Positions 7,569 through 17,920 of a stretch of DNA of 64,000 nucleotides are shown here, one piece after another. Position 1 is the stretch's first letter. Each line of letters begins with the position of its first letter. A program made the translations under genes and the position numbers. Source of the stretch: Micromonospora sp. WMMD980 (GTDB lineage: Bacteria; Actinomycetota; Actinomycetes; Mycobacteriales; Micromonosporaceae); the NCBI RefSeq assembly GCF_029626035.1, contig NZ_JARUBE010000003.1, positions 4,774,001-4,838,000 on the forward strand, given 5' to 3'. Below the pieces are notes generated by a model, which was given only the letters and a program-made list of their open reading frames with translations, did not search any database and was not told where the DNA came from.

Positions 7569-8489
7569 TCAGCGCCGTGGCACGTCCTCCCGGTCGATCC
7601 GCAGCTCCCGTTCCAGCTCGGCGACCACCGTACGCAGGTCGTCCAGGCGTTGGCTGATGGCGATCCGGTCCACCTCGTCCGGCACCCCGTCGCCGTCGGA
7701 GTCGTAGTCCGGGGACAGCCCCTCGGTCATCTCCAGGCGGCGCGCCTCCTCCATCGAGTTGACGATGACGGCGATGAGGATGTTCAGCAGCAGGTTGACC
7801 GCGATCATCACGAAGCTGATGTAGTAGAGCAGCGTCCACGACGACACTTCGAGGCCCTGTTCGAGCAGGTCGGGCAGCGTCTCCAGGGAGAGCAGCACGA
7901 ACAGCGTGACGAGCGAGCGGCCGATGTCGCCGTACTGCTCCGGATAGCGGTCACCGAAGATGAGCCAGCCGGCCATGCCGTAGACGTAGAGGGTGACGCC
8001 GGCCAGCGCCAGGAACGCCGCCACGCCGGGCAGGCTGCGCCACAGCGCCGTGACGATGGTGCGCAGGCCGGGCGAGAAGCGCACCAGCCGCAACACCCGG
8101 GCCACCCGGACGAACCGCAGCACGGCCGAGTCGCCGTGCAGCCCCGGTACGAAGATCGCGACGGTCACCAGCAGGTCGAAGACGTTCCAGCCGTGCCGGA
8201 AGAAATCCTGCGGCCGGCGGCCGTGGGCGAGCACCCGGATGGTGATCTCCACGACGAAGACCACCCGGAACATCCACTCGGTCCCGCGCAGCACCGACGC
8301 CGTGGTGCCCGCGTGCGGGTACGTCTCGATGCCCAGCACCGCCCCGTTGGCCATGATGAGCACGACGATCGCGACCTCGAACGGCCGGGACCGGACCATC
8401 CGGGCGCACCGGTCCGCCAGTCCCCGTCGCGCGCCGTCCGGACGACGCTCCCCCCGCTGGGCCGGCACCTCACCTCGCCGGTCAACCAT
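7569..8489 (-). CDS. Voltage-gated cation channel (NaChBac-like ion transporter family)
   Basis: A 306-residue six-helix channel subunit. S1 begins near residue 38 (VAIVVLIMANGAVLG). S4 is a clear voltage sensor with Arg at every third position (RFVRVARVLRLVRFSPGLR, about 125-143). The pore loop reads LSLETLPDLL in place of the usual TLESW. S6 (about 225-247) ends in NSMEEARRLE. The cytoplasmic tail holds an Asp-rich loop (DYDSDGDGVPDEVD), which resembles a calcium-binding repeat, and a coiled coil that could tetramerise the channel. Ion selectivity cannot be predicted confidently because of the unusual filter. Confidence 0.88.
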   Translation of the reverse strand: MVDRRGEVPAQRGERRPDGARRGLADRCARMVRSRPFEVAIVVLIMANGAVLGIETYPHAGTTASVLRGTEWMFRVVFVVEITIRVLAHGRRPQDFFRHGWNVFDLLVTVAIFVPGLHGDSAVLRFVRVARVLRLVRFSPGLRTIVTALWRSLPGVAAFLALAGVTLYVYGMAGWLIFGDRYPEQYGDIGRSLVTLFVLLSLETLPDLLEQGLEVSSWTLLYYISFVMIAVNLLLNILIAVIVNSMEEARRLEMTEGLSPDYDSDGDGVPDEVDRIAISQRLDDLRTVVAELERELRIDREDVPRR

Positions 8490-9825
8490 CCCGACACCCT
8501 ATTGGGTTACCGTCGGCGGGTGATCCCGACGGCGACGTACGCGCAGTGGATCACGCCTGCCCTCCCGCTCTACGGCGACGACCACGAGCGGGCCGACTTC
8601 GCTCCCTGAGGCGCGCGACGCACCGACGCCCTCCACCCGAACCCCATCTCCGGGAGCGATGCCCCATGTCCGTCGACACCTCCATCCGGGCGGTGCTGCG
8701 CACGCCGCAGGTCGTCCGGGTGCTGCTGGGCAGCCAGATCGGTCGGCTGCCCACCGCCAGCGGCCCGCTGGCGTTGCTGCTCTTCGCCCGCCAGTCGCTG
8801 AGCCTGGCCGCCGCCGGGTTGCTGGTCGCCGCCTACACGGCCGGCATGGCGGTGGGCACGCCGCTGCTGGCCCGGGCGGTGGACCGGTGGCGGCAACCAC
8901 CTGTGCTCTGGGCCGCGGCGGTCGTCTCCGGCCTGGGCTTCGGCGCGGTGACGCTCAGCGGCGGGCGCCTGACCGGCGCGGCGACCGGCGCGGTGGTCGC
9001 CGGACTCGGCACGCCGCCGCTGGAGGCGTGCCTGCGGACGCTCTGGCCGGCCCTGCTGCCGTCGGCCGCGGTGCCCACCGCCTACACGCTCGACATCGCG
9101 CTGCAAGAAATGATCTTCGTGGTAGGACCGCTCGTCACGCTGCTCGCGGTGACCCTCGGCGGGCCGTCCGCCGGGCTGCTCGCCGCCGCCGTGGTGCAGC
9201 TCGCCGGCACCGCGATGTACGCGCTCAGCCCGGCCGCCCGGGTCTGGCGCGGGGTGGCCGCGGTGCGGCACTGGGCCGGGCCGCTGCGCGTACCCCGGTT
9301 CACGGTGATGATGCTCGGCGTCGTCGGCGTCGGTGCGGCCGTCGGCAGCATCGCGGTGGCGGTGACCGGCTACGCCGAGGCGGCCGGCGACCGGCGGCTC
9401 AGCGGCTGGCTACTGGCGGCGCAGGCGGTCGGCGCGCTGGTCGGCGGCCTGGCCTGGACCCGGGTCCGGCCGGGCGGGCCCGGCCGGCTGCCGCTGCTCG
9501 CCGCCGCGCTCACCGTCGGTTTCCTGCCGCTGCTGCTGGCGCCCGGCCCGGTCCCGATGGCCGGCCTGCTGGCGGTGAGCGGGCTGGCGCTGCCGCCGGT
9601 GCTGACCGCCGTCTTCCTCACCGCCGAGCGGCTGGCCGAGCCGGGCACGGTGGCCGAGGCGTTCGCCTGGGTGAGCACCGCGTTCGTGGTGGGCAGCGCC
9701 GCCGGCTCCGCGCTCGCCGGCGTGTCGACCGGCCTCCGGTACGGGCTGGTCGTCGCCCCGGCGGCCGCGCTGCTCGGCACCGCGGCGCTGGCGACGGTCG
9801 CGGCAGGGCACCCCCGCGGCCGGGC

Positions 9826-10944
<1,119 letters not shown>

Positions 10945-11001
10945 GCCCCTCCCCGCTGCTCGGCCGGCTCGCCGAGTCCCCCACGGCGGGCGGCGCAAAC
11001 G

Positions 11002-11682
11002 TCAGGGGCGGTAGCGGTAGCCCATGCCCGGCTCGGTGATCAGGTGCCGGGGTCGGGCCGGGTCGTCCTTCAGCTTGCGCCGGAGCTGGGCCATGTACTG
11101 CCGGAGGTAGTTGGTCTCCTGCTCGTAGCCCGGCCCCCACACGTCGAGCAGCAGTTGCCGCTGGCTGACCAGCTTGCCGGGATTGCGCAGCAGCTTCTCC
11201 AGCATGGCCCACTGGGTGGGGGTGAGCTTGACCTCCGTGCCGTCGTCCCGGGTGACGCTCCGGTCGGACAGGTCGACGCTGTGCCGGCCGACCCGCAGCG
11301 CCGGGACGGTCGGCGTGGTCGGGGCCAGCCGGCGGGTCACCGCGCGGATCCGGGCGAGCAGTTCGTCCACCCCGAACGGCTTGGTCACGTAGTCGTCGGC
11401 GCCGGCGTCCAGCGCGGCGACCTTGTCCTCGCTGCCGGCCCGGCCGGAGAGCACGATGATCGGCACGGCGGTCCAACCGCGCAACCCGCGAATCACCTCG
11501 GTGCCGTCCAGGTCGGGCAGCCCGAGGTCGAGCACCACCAGGTCCGGCGGGTGGCCGGCGGCGGCCTTCAGCGCGGCCGCGCCGCTGTCGGCGACCTCGA
11601 CCTCGTATCCACGGGCCCGCAGGTTGATCCGCAGGGCGCGCAGGATCTGCGGCTCGTCGTCCACGACCAGGACGCGGGTCAT
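11002..11682 (-). CDS. kdpE: KdpE-like response regulator
   Basis: A 226-residue OmpR-type regulator. The receiver domain (1-118) has VLVVDDEPQ, phosphoacceptor Asp in [10 protein letters not shown] and Lys in [17 protein letters not shown]. The winged-helix DNA-binding domain (about 130-226) has [19 protein letters not shown] and the KdpE-typical ending [13 protein letters not shown]. It overlaps the upstream kdpD-derived frame by ATGA. KdpE normally activates kdpFABC under potassium limitation. Here the transporter genes are lost, so it is either orphaned or serves other promoters. Confidence 0.93.
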   Translation of the reverse strand: MTRVLVVDDEPQILRALRINLRARGYEVEVADSGAAALKAAAGHPPDLVVLDLGLPDLDGTEVIRGLRGWTAVPIIVLSGRAGSEDKVAALDAGADDYVTKPFGVDELLARIRAVTRRLAPTTPTVPALRVGRHSVDLSDRSVTRDDGTEVKLTPTQWAMLEKLLRNPGKLVSQRQLLLDVWGPGYEQETNYLRQYMAQLRRKLKDDPARPRHLITEPGMGYRYRP

Positions 11683-13618
11683 CGCTGCGGTCCTCCCGAC
11701 TCGGTGGCGGCGGGCAGCCGCAGCACCATGGTGAGCCCGCCACCGGGCGTGGTCTCCGGGGTGATGCTGCCACCCATCGCCTCGGCCAGCCCCCGCGACA
11801 GCGCCAGCCCGAGCCCCACCCCGGTCTGGTTGTCCCGGTCGCCGAGGCGCTGGAACGGCAGGAACACGTGTTCCCACTGGTCCTCCGGGATGCCCGGACC
11901 GGTGTCGATCGCCCGCAGCTCGACCTGGCCGGCGTGCGCGCTGCCGGTGATCGTCGGCGGCCGGCCGGGTGGGCTGTGCCGCAGCGCGTTGGCGACGATG
12001 TTCACCAGCACCCGCTCCAGCAGGCCGGGGTCGGCCAGCGCGGCCGGCAGGTCCGGCGCGATGTCCGTGGTGACCTCCGCCGCCGCGGCGCCCAGTTCGT
12101 CCAGGGCCCGGGGTACGGCGTCCTCCAGCCCGATCGCGGTCGCGGTGACGCCCAGCGCGCCGGCCTGCAACCGGCTCATGTCCAGCAGGTTCGCCACCAG
12201 CCGGCCCAGCCGGTCGAGCGACTCGTCGGCGGTGGCCAGCAGCTCCTCGGAGTCGTCGGCGTCGAACTCGACGTCGTGGCTGCGCAGGCTGCTCACCGCG
12301 GCCTTGGCCGAGGCCAGCGGCGTCCGCAGGTCGTGGCTGACGGCGGCGAGCAGCGCGGTCCGCATCCGGTCGGCGGCGGCGAGCGGACGGGCGGTGGCGG
12401 CCTCCTCGGCCAGCCGCTCCTGGCGCAGTGCGACGGCGGCCTGGGCGGCGAACGCCTCGACCACCCGGCGGTCGGCGGCCTCCAACCGCCGGCCGGCGAG
12501 CACCACGCTGAGCCGGTCGTCGACCGGCACCACCGTCTCGCCCGCGCTCGGGCTGCCGGGCGGCCGGTCGCCGACGCTGGCGACCACCCGCCAGGCGGCC
12601 TCCTCGGCGGACCGGCCCGGCCGCCGCTCCGCCTCGGCGGCCAACTCCAGCACGCTCACCGCGCGCACCCCGAACGTCTCCCGCAGCCGGTCCAGCAGGG
12701 CGGGCAGGGGACACGCCCCGCGCAGCACGCTGCCCGCGACGGTGGCCAGGGTCTGCGCGTCGGCGGACGCCCGCGCCGCCTCCCGGGTACGCCGGGCCGC
12801 CACGTCGACCACTCCGCTCACCGCGACCGCGACGCCGACGAACACGCCGGCGCCGACGCCGCCCGGCGCGACCTCGCCGAGCATCATGTTGCCGAGCGTC
12901 ATCATTCCGCCCAGCGCGGTGTACGAGTCGTGGAACGAGTTGACCGCGCCGGTCGAGGTGAGCGTGGTGGCCGCCGCGAAGGTGGCCGAGTTCGACACGT
13001 CGAAGCGCACCTCCTTGCCCTCCATCGCCGCGCCGACGGCCTGCGGCACCGTGCCGTGCCCGGTCAGCTCGAAGACGTTGGTCAGGGTGATGCTGGCGAG
13101 CGCCAGGATCGCCATCACCGCGGCGATCGCGTGGCCCTGCCGGGTCTGCCCGACCATCCGGCCGAAGACCACGGCCACCGCGACGGCGATACCGACCGCG
13201 GCGGAGACGAAGTTCTGCACCGCCAGGCCGGCCATCTGCACCAGGTGACCCATTGTCGACTCACCCGAGTACCACTGCCAGTTCGTGTTGGTCGTGAACG
13301 ACACGGCCGTGTTCCACGCGCCGTGCGGCACCACCGGGTCGAAGCCCAGCGAGAGCCACAGGTGGTTCTGCAGGCGCTGGAACGCGTAGAGGAAGAGGAC
13401 GGAGACAGCCGAGAAGGCGAGCACGCTGCGGACGTAGACGCCCCAGGTCTGCTCGGCGGCCGGGTTGACCCCGACCAGGCGGTAGATCCCCCGTTCGACA
13501 GGGAGGACCGGGTGCCGGAGACCGCCCGGTACATGTGGTCGCCGAACGGCCGGTGCACCGCGACCAGCGCCACCACCAGGGACAACACGAACAGCACGCC
13601 GGCTGTGGTCATGCTCAT
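11679..13618 (-). pseudogene. kdpA-kdpD chimera with internal deletions and a frameshift
   Basis: The start ATG (13616-13618) begins a true KdpA N-terminus ([20 protein letters not shown]). A one-base frameshift near 13500-13525 moves to the frame [19 protein letters not shown]. From GTG 13424 that frame runs 581 residues. Residues 1-86 are KdpA helices; about 87-193 are a later KdpA part ([33 protein letters not shown]), with the intervening stretch lost, including the GTNGGGFF filter. From about 194 onward it is KdpD: its last transmembrane helix, a GAF-like region, [11 protein letters not shown] with His364, [11 protein letters not shown] and DTGPGIP. The rest of kdpA, all of kdpB and kdpC and the KdpD N-terminus are missing. 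Both deletion joints are in frame. Confidence 0.85.
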
Positions 13619-13707
13619 CAGAAGCGCTCCGGGAACAGCAGGGCGACGACCAGAAACACGCCCAGCCCGATCGCCAGCACCAGGCCGACGGCGTTGACGG
13701 CGCTCAC
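13618..13707 (-). CDS. kdpF: KdpF, small subunit of the K+-transporting ATPase
   Basis: A 29-residue single-helix peptide, [20 protein letters not shown] followed by a VALLFPERF end, the typical KdpF ending. In intact operons KdpF stabilises the KdpABC complex in the membrane. The GTG start overlaps the upstream small gene by GTGA and its TGA overlaps the kdpA ATG by one base, so the operon architecture is preserved although its partners are lost. It is too short to be found by ordinary length filters. Confidence 0.85.
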   Translation of the reverse strand: MSAVNAVGLVLAIGLGVFLVVALLFPERF

Positions 13708-13787
13708 AGCTTCTCCACACCCCTCACCACGAGGGCGAGAGCCGCGAACAGCCCCACCGTCAGCAACACGAACAGCACGTCAGACAC
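13704..13787 (-). CDS. 27-residue membrane peptide leading the kdp operon
   Basis: GTG 13785-13787, with GGAGAG upstream, opens a single-helix peptide (VLFVLLTVGLFAALALVVRG, then VEKL). It overlaps kdpF by four bases. Similar tiny ORFs ending in a basic VEKL/VERL tail precede kdpF in other actinomycetes, as far as I recall. Function unknown; an accessory peptide of the Kdp pump or of its assembly is a reasonable guess. Confidence 0.6.
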   Translation of the reverse strand: MSDVLFVLLTVGLFAALALVVRGVEKL

Positions 13788-13923
13788 GGCTGGTCTCTCC
13801 TAGCGGAAGATGTCCTCGCGACCGCCTGCCGGCCGCGCCGGGCAATCAAAACGCCAGGTCGCGCGAACGGACAGGGGCTATAACGCGACCATCACGCCGG
13901 GCGGCGGTTTCTTCACGCGCCTT

Positions 13924-15081
13924 TCACGCCGGCCGGTCGAGCGGCCCGAACGCGCTGCGCACCAACCGGTTCGCCTCGTCCTGGTCGACGTCGGTGGCGA
14001 CCAGGAGGTCGCTGGCCGTGGTGCGTACCTGGGCCACCACCACCGCGCCGGAGAAGTCCACCCCGGCCCGGTAGGCGCGGCCGGCCTCGGCGACCGCCCG
14101 CAGCGCGGACTCCCGGCACCGGGTCGGTTCCGCCGCGCCACGGGCGAACTCCTTGCGCAGCTTCCGGGCCGCCTCGGCCAACGCGGAGACCGCGGCCGGC
14201 ATGGCGTCCGGCACCCGCTCGCCGTCGGCGAGCAGGGTGACCGCACGCCGGATCAGCGTGCCGCTGTTGCGCATGGCCCGGTCCACCGGCTCCACGGACT
14301 TGGCGTACCGGCCGAGCGGCCCCTCCCGGGCGCTCCAGTAGACCGGCGACAGCGTGGCGGCCTCCCGGGCACCCTGCGCCGCCTCGCCGAAGGAGCCCAT
14401 CTCCGCCTTGTTGTCCCGCAGCCGGTCACGGGCGACGCGGGCCTTCTCCGCGTCCCGCTCGCGCAGCGCCTCGGCGGCGCTGTCCAACTGGTCGGCGAGA
14501 AGGTCGAGCGCCGGGCCGGCCGCCCGGTTGATGATCCGCAGCGGGTTCAGCGGCAGCAGCACGGCGGTGACCAGCAGCGTGGCACCGCCGCCGATCAGCG
14601 CGTCGACCACCCGGGGCACCTCGAGGTTCGGCACGGACGGCGTCAACGTGCCGATCAGCACGGCTGTCGCGCCGGCCTGCACCACCAGCGCCGGGCTCCG
14701 GCCGACGAACGCCGCCACCACCACGGCGAACGCCACGATGACGCCGAGCTGCCACGCGCCGACCCCGACCAGACGGATCAGCAGGTCACCGATCAGGATG
14801 CCGACGGCGACCCCGATCACCAGCTCGATGGTACGGCGCAGGCGTTGGCCGACCGACGCGGCGAGCGCCACCACCGCCGAGATCGGGGCGAAGACCGGTT
14901 GGGCGATGTGCAGCAGCGAGTCCGCGACCCACCAGGAGAGGCCGGCGGCGAGCCCGGCCTGTGCCGCCAGCCCGGCGCCCGCGCGTACCCGACGGAACCG
15001 GTCGGCCGCCAGCGCCGGCACGGCACGCAGTCGGCCGGCGAGCGCCTGTCCGCCCCGCCCGCCCGTCTCCGCACCGGCCAC
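13924..15081 (-). CDS. FUSC family (aromatic acid exporter-like) membrane protein
   Basis: A 385-residue protein with an N-terminal block of about six transmembrane helices (roughly 35-190), including FAPISAVVALAASVGQRLRRT, typical of the FUSC/ArAE domain, and a long cytoplasmic helical C-terminus (about 200-385). Relatives export small aromatic acids, but the substrate here is unknown. GTG 15079-15081 is the first start preceding the conserved region. The kdp remnant lies upstream in coordinates on the same strand, separated by 136 bases with no further gene seen. Confidence 0.85.
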   Translation of the reverse strand: MAGAETGGRGGQALAGRLRAVPALAADRFRRVRAGAGLAAQAGLAAGLSWWVADSLLHIAQPVFAPISAVVALAASVGQRLRRTIELVIGVAVGILIGDLLIRLVGVGAWQLGVIVAFAVVVAAFVGRSPALVVQAGATAVLIGTLTPSVPNLEVPRVVDALIGGGATLLVTAVLLPLNPLRIINRAAGPALDLLADQLDSAAEALRERDAEKARVARDRLRDNKAEMGSFGEAAQGAREAATLSPVYWSAREGPLGRYAKSVEPVDRAMRNSGTLIRRAVTLLADGERVPDAMPAAVSALAEAARKLRKEFARGAAEPTRCRESALRAVAEAGRAYRAGVDFSGAVVVAQVRTTASDLLVATDVDQDEANRLVRSAFGPLDRPA

Positions 15082-15175
15082 GGCCCCGCGTACCCGTTTG
15101 CCGGCGGGTCAATCCGCGCCGCCGCGAGTCAGCGGGCGACGGCGACGGCGGCCGGGACCGACCGCCGGGCCGGGT

Positions 15176-15394
15176 TCAGCGGGGCATCTCCCGCCAGCCG
15201 GTGCCGCTCGACCGCCAGGCGCCGGCGAGGATGCTCGCCGAGACGCGGCTCGGGCACTGCTGGACCTTCGACCGGCCGGCGGCGCCACCGATCTGGGCTT
15301 GGACCTGCCACTGCTGTCCGTCGGTGCAGATGTAGACGTCGCGGCGCCCGCGAGGGATGCTGACGCCGTTCCACCAGTGTTCCTCCACGACCAT
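15176..15394 (-). CDS. Hypothetical 72-residue protein
   Basis: A small soluble protein beginning MVVEEHWWNGVSIPRGRRD and continuing VYICTDGQQWQVQAQIGG, with two Cys residues and many Trp/Arg. It reads as a genuine coding sequence with balanced composition, but I do not recognise the family. ATG 15392-15394 has only a weak ribosome site. It is on the same strand as the FUSC gene but 94 bases upstream of it. Confidence 0.6.
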   Translation of the reverse strand: MVVEEHWWNGVSIPRGRRDVYICTDGQQWQVQAQIGGAAGRSKVQQCPSRVSASILAGAWRSSGTGWREMPR

Positions 15395-15461
15395 GGGGTG
15401 ACCGTACCGTAGGCGACCCGGTCCGGCCCAGACCCGCAGGTCGGGGCCGGACCCAGCCGGT

Positions 15462-16496
15462 TCAGCCGTCGAGCCGGCGGACCATATTCATGATCGTCTC
15501 AACCTGCGGGCCGCCCTTGATCGGGTAGTTCGTGAAGCCGAGGTAGCCCCACCAGTCCCAGCAGCCGTTCGGGTTCACCGCGGTGGCGGTCGCCTGCGGA
15601 TAGAGCACGATCAGCCGGTTGGTGTCGGCGTACTGGTTGAGGTTGGCACGGTCGACGAAGGCGGTGCCGACCTTCGCGTACCCCTGGGCGCAGCCGTGCA
15701 GCGCGACGAGCAGCCGGCAGGTGCTGCCGGCGGCGCAGGCGCTCGGCACGTACGCGAACCCGTTGGCGTCCATGCTCAGTCCGTTCGCCCAGCCGTTGAC
15801 CGCGAAGCTGTCCTGGCTGAATCGGATCAGCGTGCCGCCGAGCGGGCCGGTGTTCGGGGCGGAGACCGAGCCGAGCAGGTGCCCGAGGAACGCGCCCTGT
15901 GGATCGGTGCCGCAGTCGGCGAGGTACGGCGAGGCGGTGGCGGTGCAGCCGACCGTGCCGTAGGGGGTGACCCAGGAGTGCCCGGCCGCGCTGCCGGAGT
16001 CGTACCGGACCCGCGCGCCGAAGTCCTGGTAGTACCGGACCAGGTCGTCGCTGACCGATTTCTTCACGGTGGCGTCGCCGTTGCCGTGGTAGACGTACAC
16101 CGGCTGGCCGGAGAGGTTGCCGGTGCCGTCGATCCACCCGTACCCGGCCCAGGTCCGGGTGTACGCCTCCAGGCTGCTCACGTGCGTGGGGTAGAGGTTG
16201 TCGCCGCAGCCGTAGAGCGCCTGCGGGATGCTGTTCTGCGCGCAGTAGTACGGCCCGGCCGCGAAGATCGCCGCGCCCCGGATCCGGGACGAGTAGGCGA
16301 CCTGGAGCTGGGTGGCCAGGTAGCCGCCGGAGGAGACCCCGGCGACGTAGACGGCGGAGACGGGATACGCGCGCAGCGTGCCGGCGACCGGCGGCTTGGT
16401 GGACGGCGTGCCCGCGGCCCGGGCGGCGACGCCGCCGGGCAGGATCAGCAGGAGCGCGGCGGCGAGGGTGGTGACGGCTTTCCACGGTGTTGTCAT
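15462..16496 (-). CDS. Secreted polyhydroxyalkanoate depolymerase-like esterase
   Basis: A 344-residue secreted esterase. Residues 1-28 are a signal peptide. The nucleophile Ser sits in VAGVSSGGYLATQLQV (lipase-box-like GVSSGG). Downstream are CAQNSIPQALYGCGDN, VYHGNGDATVKK (acid/His region), LLVALHGCAQGY (oxyanion region) and a Trp-rich end NGCWDWWGYLG. This pattern matches extracellular short-chain PHA depolymerases of catalytic type 2. No separate substrate-binding domain is present. ATG 16494-16496 was chosen for the GGGAG about 10 bases upstream. It would hydrolyse poly-hydroxybutyrate or related polyesters outside the cell. Confidence 0.85.
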   Translation of the reverse strand: MTTPWKAVTTLAAALLLILPGGVAARAAGTPSTKPPVAGTLRAYPVSAVYVAGVSSGGYLATQLQVAYSSRIRGAAIFAAGPYYCAQNSIPQALYGCGDNLYPTHVSSLEAYTRTWAGYGWIDGTGNLSGQPVYVYHGNGDATVKKSVSDDLVRYYQDFGARVRYDSGSAAGHSWVTPYGTVGCTATASPYLADCGTDPQGAFLGHLLGSVSAPNTGPLGGTLIRFSQDSFAVNGWANGLSMDANGFAYVPSACAAGSTCRLLVALHGCAQGYAKVGTAFVDRANLNQYADTNRLIVLYPQATATAVNPNGCWDWWGYLGFTNYPIKGGPQVETIMNMVRRLDG

Positions 16497-16656
16497 GGCA
16501 TGCTCCCGTCGGAGCGCCGGCGGGACGGCCGGCGTGCCGGCACCGTAGCGTGACATCGACCACAGCAGATATCCGTGCGGTCGACACGTCACCGGTCACC
16601 GCGGTGTGGGTCACCCACCGGGCTTAGCCGATCGCTACGGAGGGTAAAGGCAGATC

Positions 16657-17082
16657 ATGGGACAGCTGCGCACGTCGCCGCCGCCGCCGCAGGCCACCGA
16701 GCTGGAGCGGTGGGTGCTCGACACCCCCGAGGAGCTGCGCGACGTGCGGGCCTCGCTGCGCGACGCGTTGAACCGGCACGGGCTGGTGCAGGGCGAGGAC
16801 CTGGACGAGGTGCCGCACATGGTCCTGCTGGTCGCCACCGAGCTGTCCAGCAACGCGCTGCGGCACGGCCGGCCGCCCACCATCGTCACGCTGCTGGCGA
16901 GCGACGACTGTTTCCTGCTCGACGTGGCCGACCACGACGTCAGCTCGGTGCCCGAACTGACCGACATCCACCCGATGGACTCCGGCGGACGCGGGCTGTT
17001 CCTGGCCCAGTCGATCTCACTGGACGTCGGCTGGTACGCCACCGAGACCACCAAGCACATCTGGGCCTCGTTCTCCCGGTGA
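16657..17082 (+). CDS. RsbW/SpoIIAB-like anti-sigma factor ATPase
   Basis: A 141-residue GHKL-fold protein: LLVATELSSNALRHG (N box, about 66-80), DVADHDVSSVPEL (G1-like box) and DSGGRGLFLAQSISLDVGW (G2 region). These are serine-kinase anti-sigma factors acting on anti-sigma antagonists, or stand-alone ATP-binding regulators common in actinomycetes. ATG 16657 has GGAGGG about 12 bases upstream. It lies 26 bases before a damaged SpoIIE/RsbU-type phosphatase gene, its natural partner in a partner-switching module. Confidence 0.85.
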   Translation: MGQLRTSPPPPQATELERWVLDTPEELRDVRASLRDALNRHGLVQGEDLDEVPHMVLLVATELSSNALRHGRPPTIVTLLASDDCFLLDVADHDVSSVPELTDIHPMDSGGRGLFLAQSISLDVGWYATETTKHIWASFSR

Positions 17083-17108
17083 CACGGCCGATCGACGGAA
17101 GGGCGGGG

Positions 17109-17920
17109 ATGAGCGCACGCGACGCCCTGAACGACCTGCTGCGGCACGCCCGGCACGCCCGGCCGGAGGATCTGCCGCTGATGGCGCGCCGGGCCGCCGA
17201 GCGGCTCGGCGCCACCGACATGCTCCTCTACCTGGTCGACCACGAGCAGCGGGAACTACTGCCGATGCCCGCGCCCGACTCGCCGCACCGGGAACCGCTG
17301 GCCGTCGAGGGCACGCTCGCCGGCCGGGCTCGCAGGGCGGCCTGCGTGCCGTCACGCTGGCCAGCCTGGCGCTGGCCGCCTATCGCAACGCCCGACGGGC
17401 CCGCCTCGACCTCGTCGACACCTACCACCACATCGACTCCGCCGTCCGGGAGCACGACAGGCGTGGTCTGATCACCGGGGTGCTGGCCGAACTCGACCAG
17501 CGCACCGGCCGGCTCCGGGTGATCTCCGCCGGGCACCCGAACGGGCTGGTGCTGCGCCAGGGCCGGCTCGCCACGATGCTGCCCACCCCGACCGCGCTGC
17601 CGGTCACGCTCGGCGACCAACGCCCGCCCGTCGTGGTCGAGGAGGTGCTGGAACCCGGCGACGACCTGCTCCTCTACACCGACGGGATCATCGAGGCCCG
17701 GTCCGCCACCGGTGAGCTGTTCGGCACGGACCGGCTGATCGACTTCGCCGCCCGGGCTCTCGCCGACGATGTGCCGCTGCCGGAGACGGCGCGCCGGCTC
17801 GTGCACGCGATCCTCGCCTGGCAGGACGACAGGCTCGCCGACGACGCGACCGTGCTGCTGGTCCGGTGGCTGGGCCCGCCAGCGGCGGACCCGGAGCCGC
17901 CGGCAGACCCGCCGATCTAG
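17109..17920 (+). pseudogene. RsbU/SpoIIE-type PP2C phosphatase with internal deletion
   Basis: The ATG frame reads the N-terminal sensor-like part (LLRHARHARPEDLPLMARRA, LVDHEQRELLPMP, VEGTLAGRA) to about 17325. The rest of the protein continues in another frame from GGLRAVTLASLALAAYR through GLITGVLAELDQRTGRLRVI, SAGHPNGLVLR, LLYTDGIIEAR and DDATVLLVRW to the stop at 17918-17920. The join lacks the remainder of the sensor domain and the first PP2C metal-binding Asp motif, and it shifts the frame, so no active phosphatase can be made. The TAG stop overlaps the convergent aldo/keto reductase gene by four bases. Confidence 0.85.

Noticed and set aside
8520..8609. 29-codon reading before the MFS gene
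   Set aside because: No ribosome site, no family; may be chance, though its composition is not obviously non-coding.
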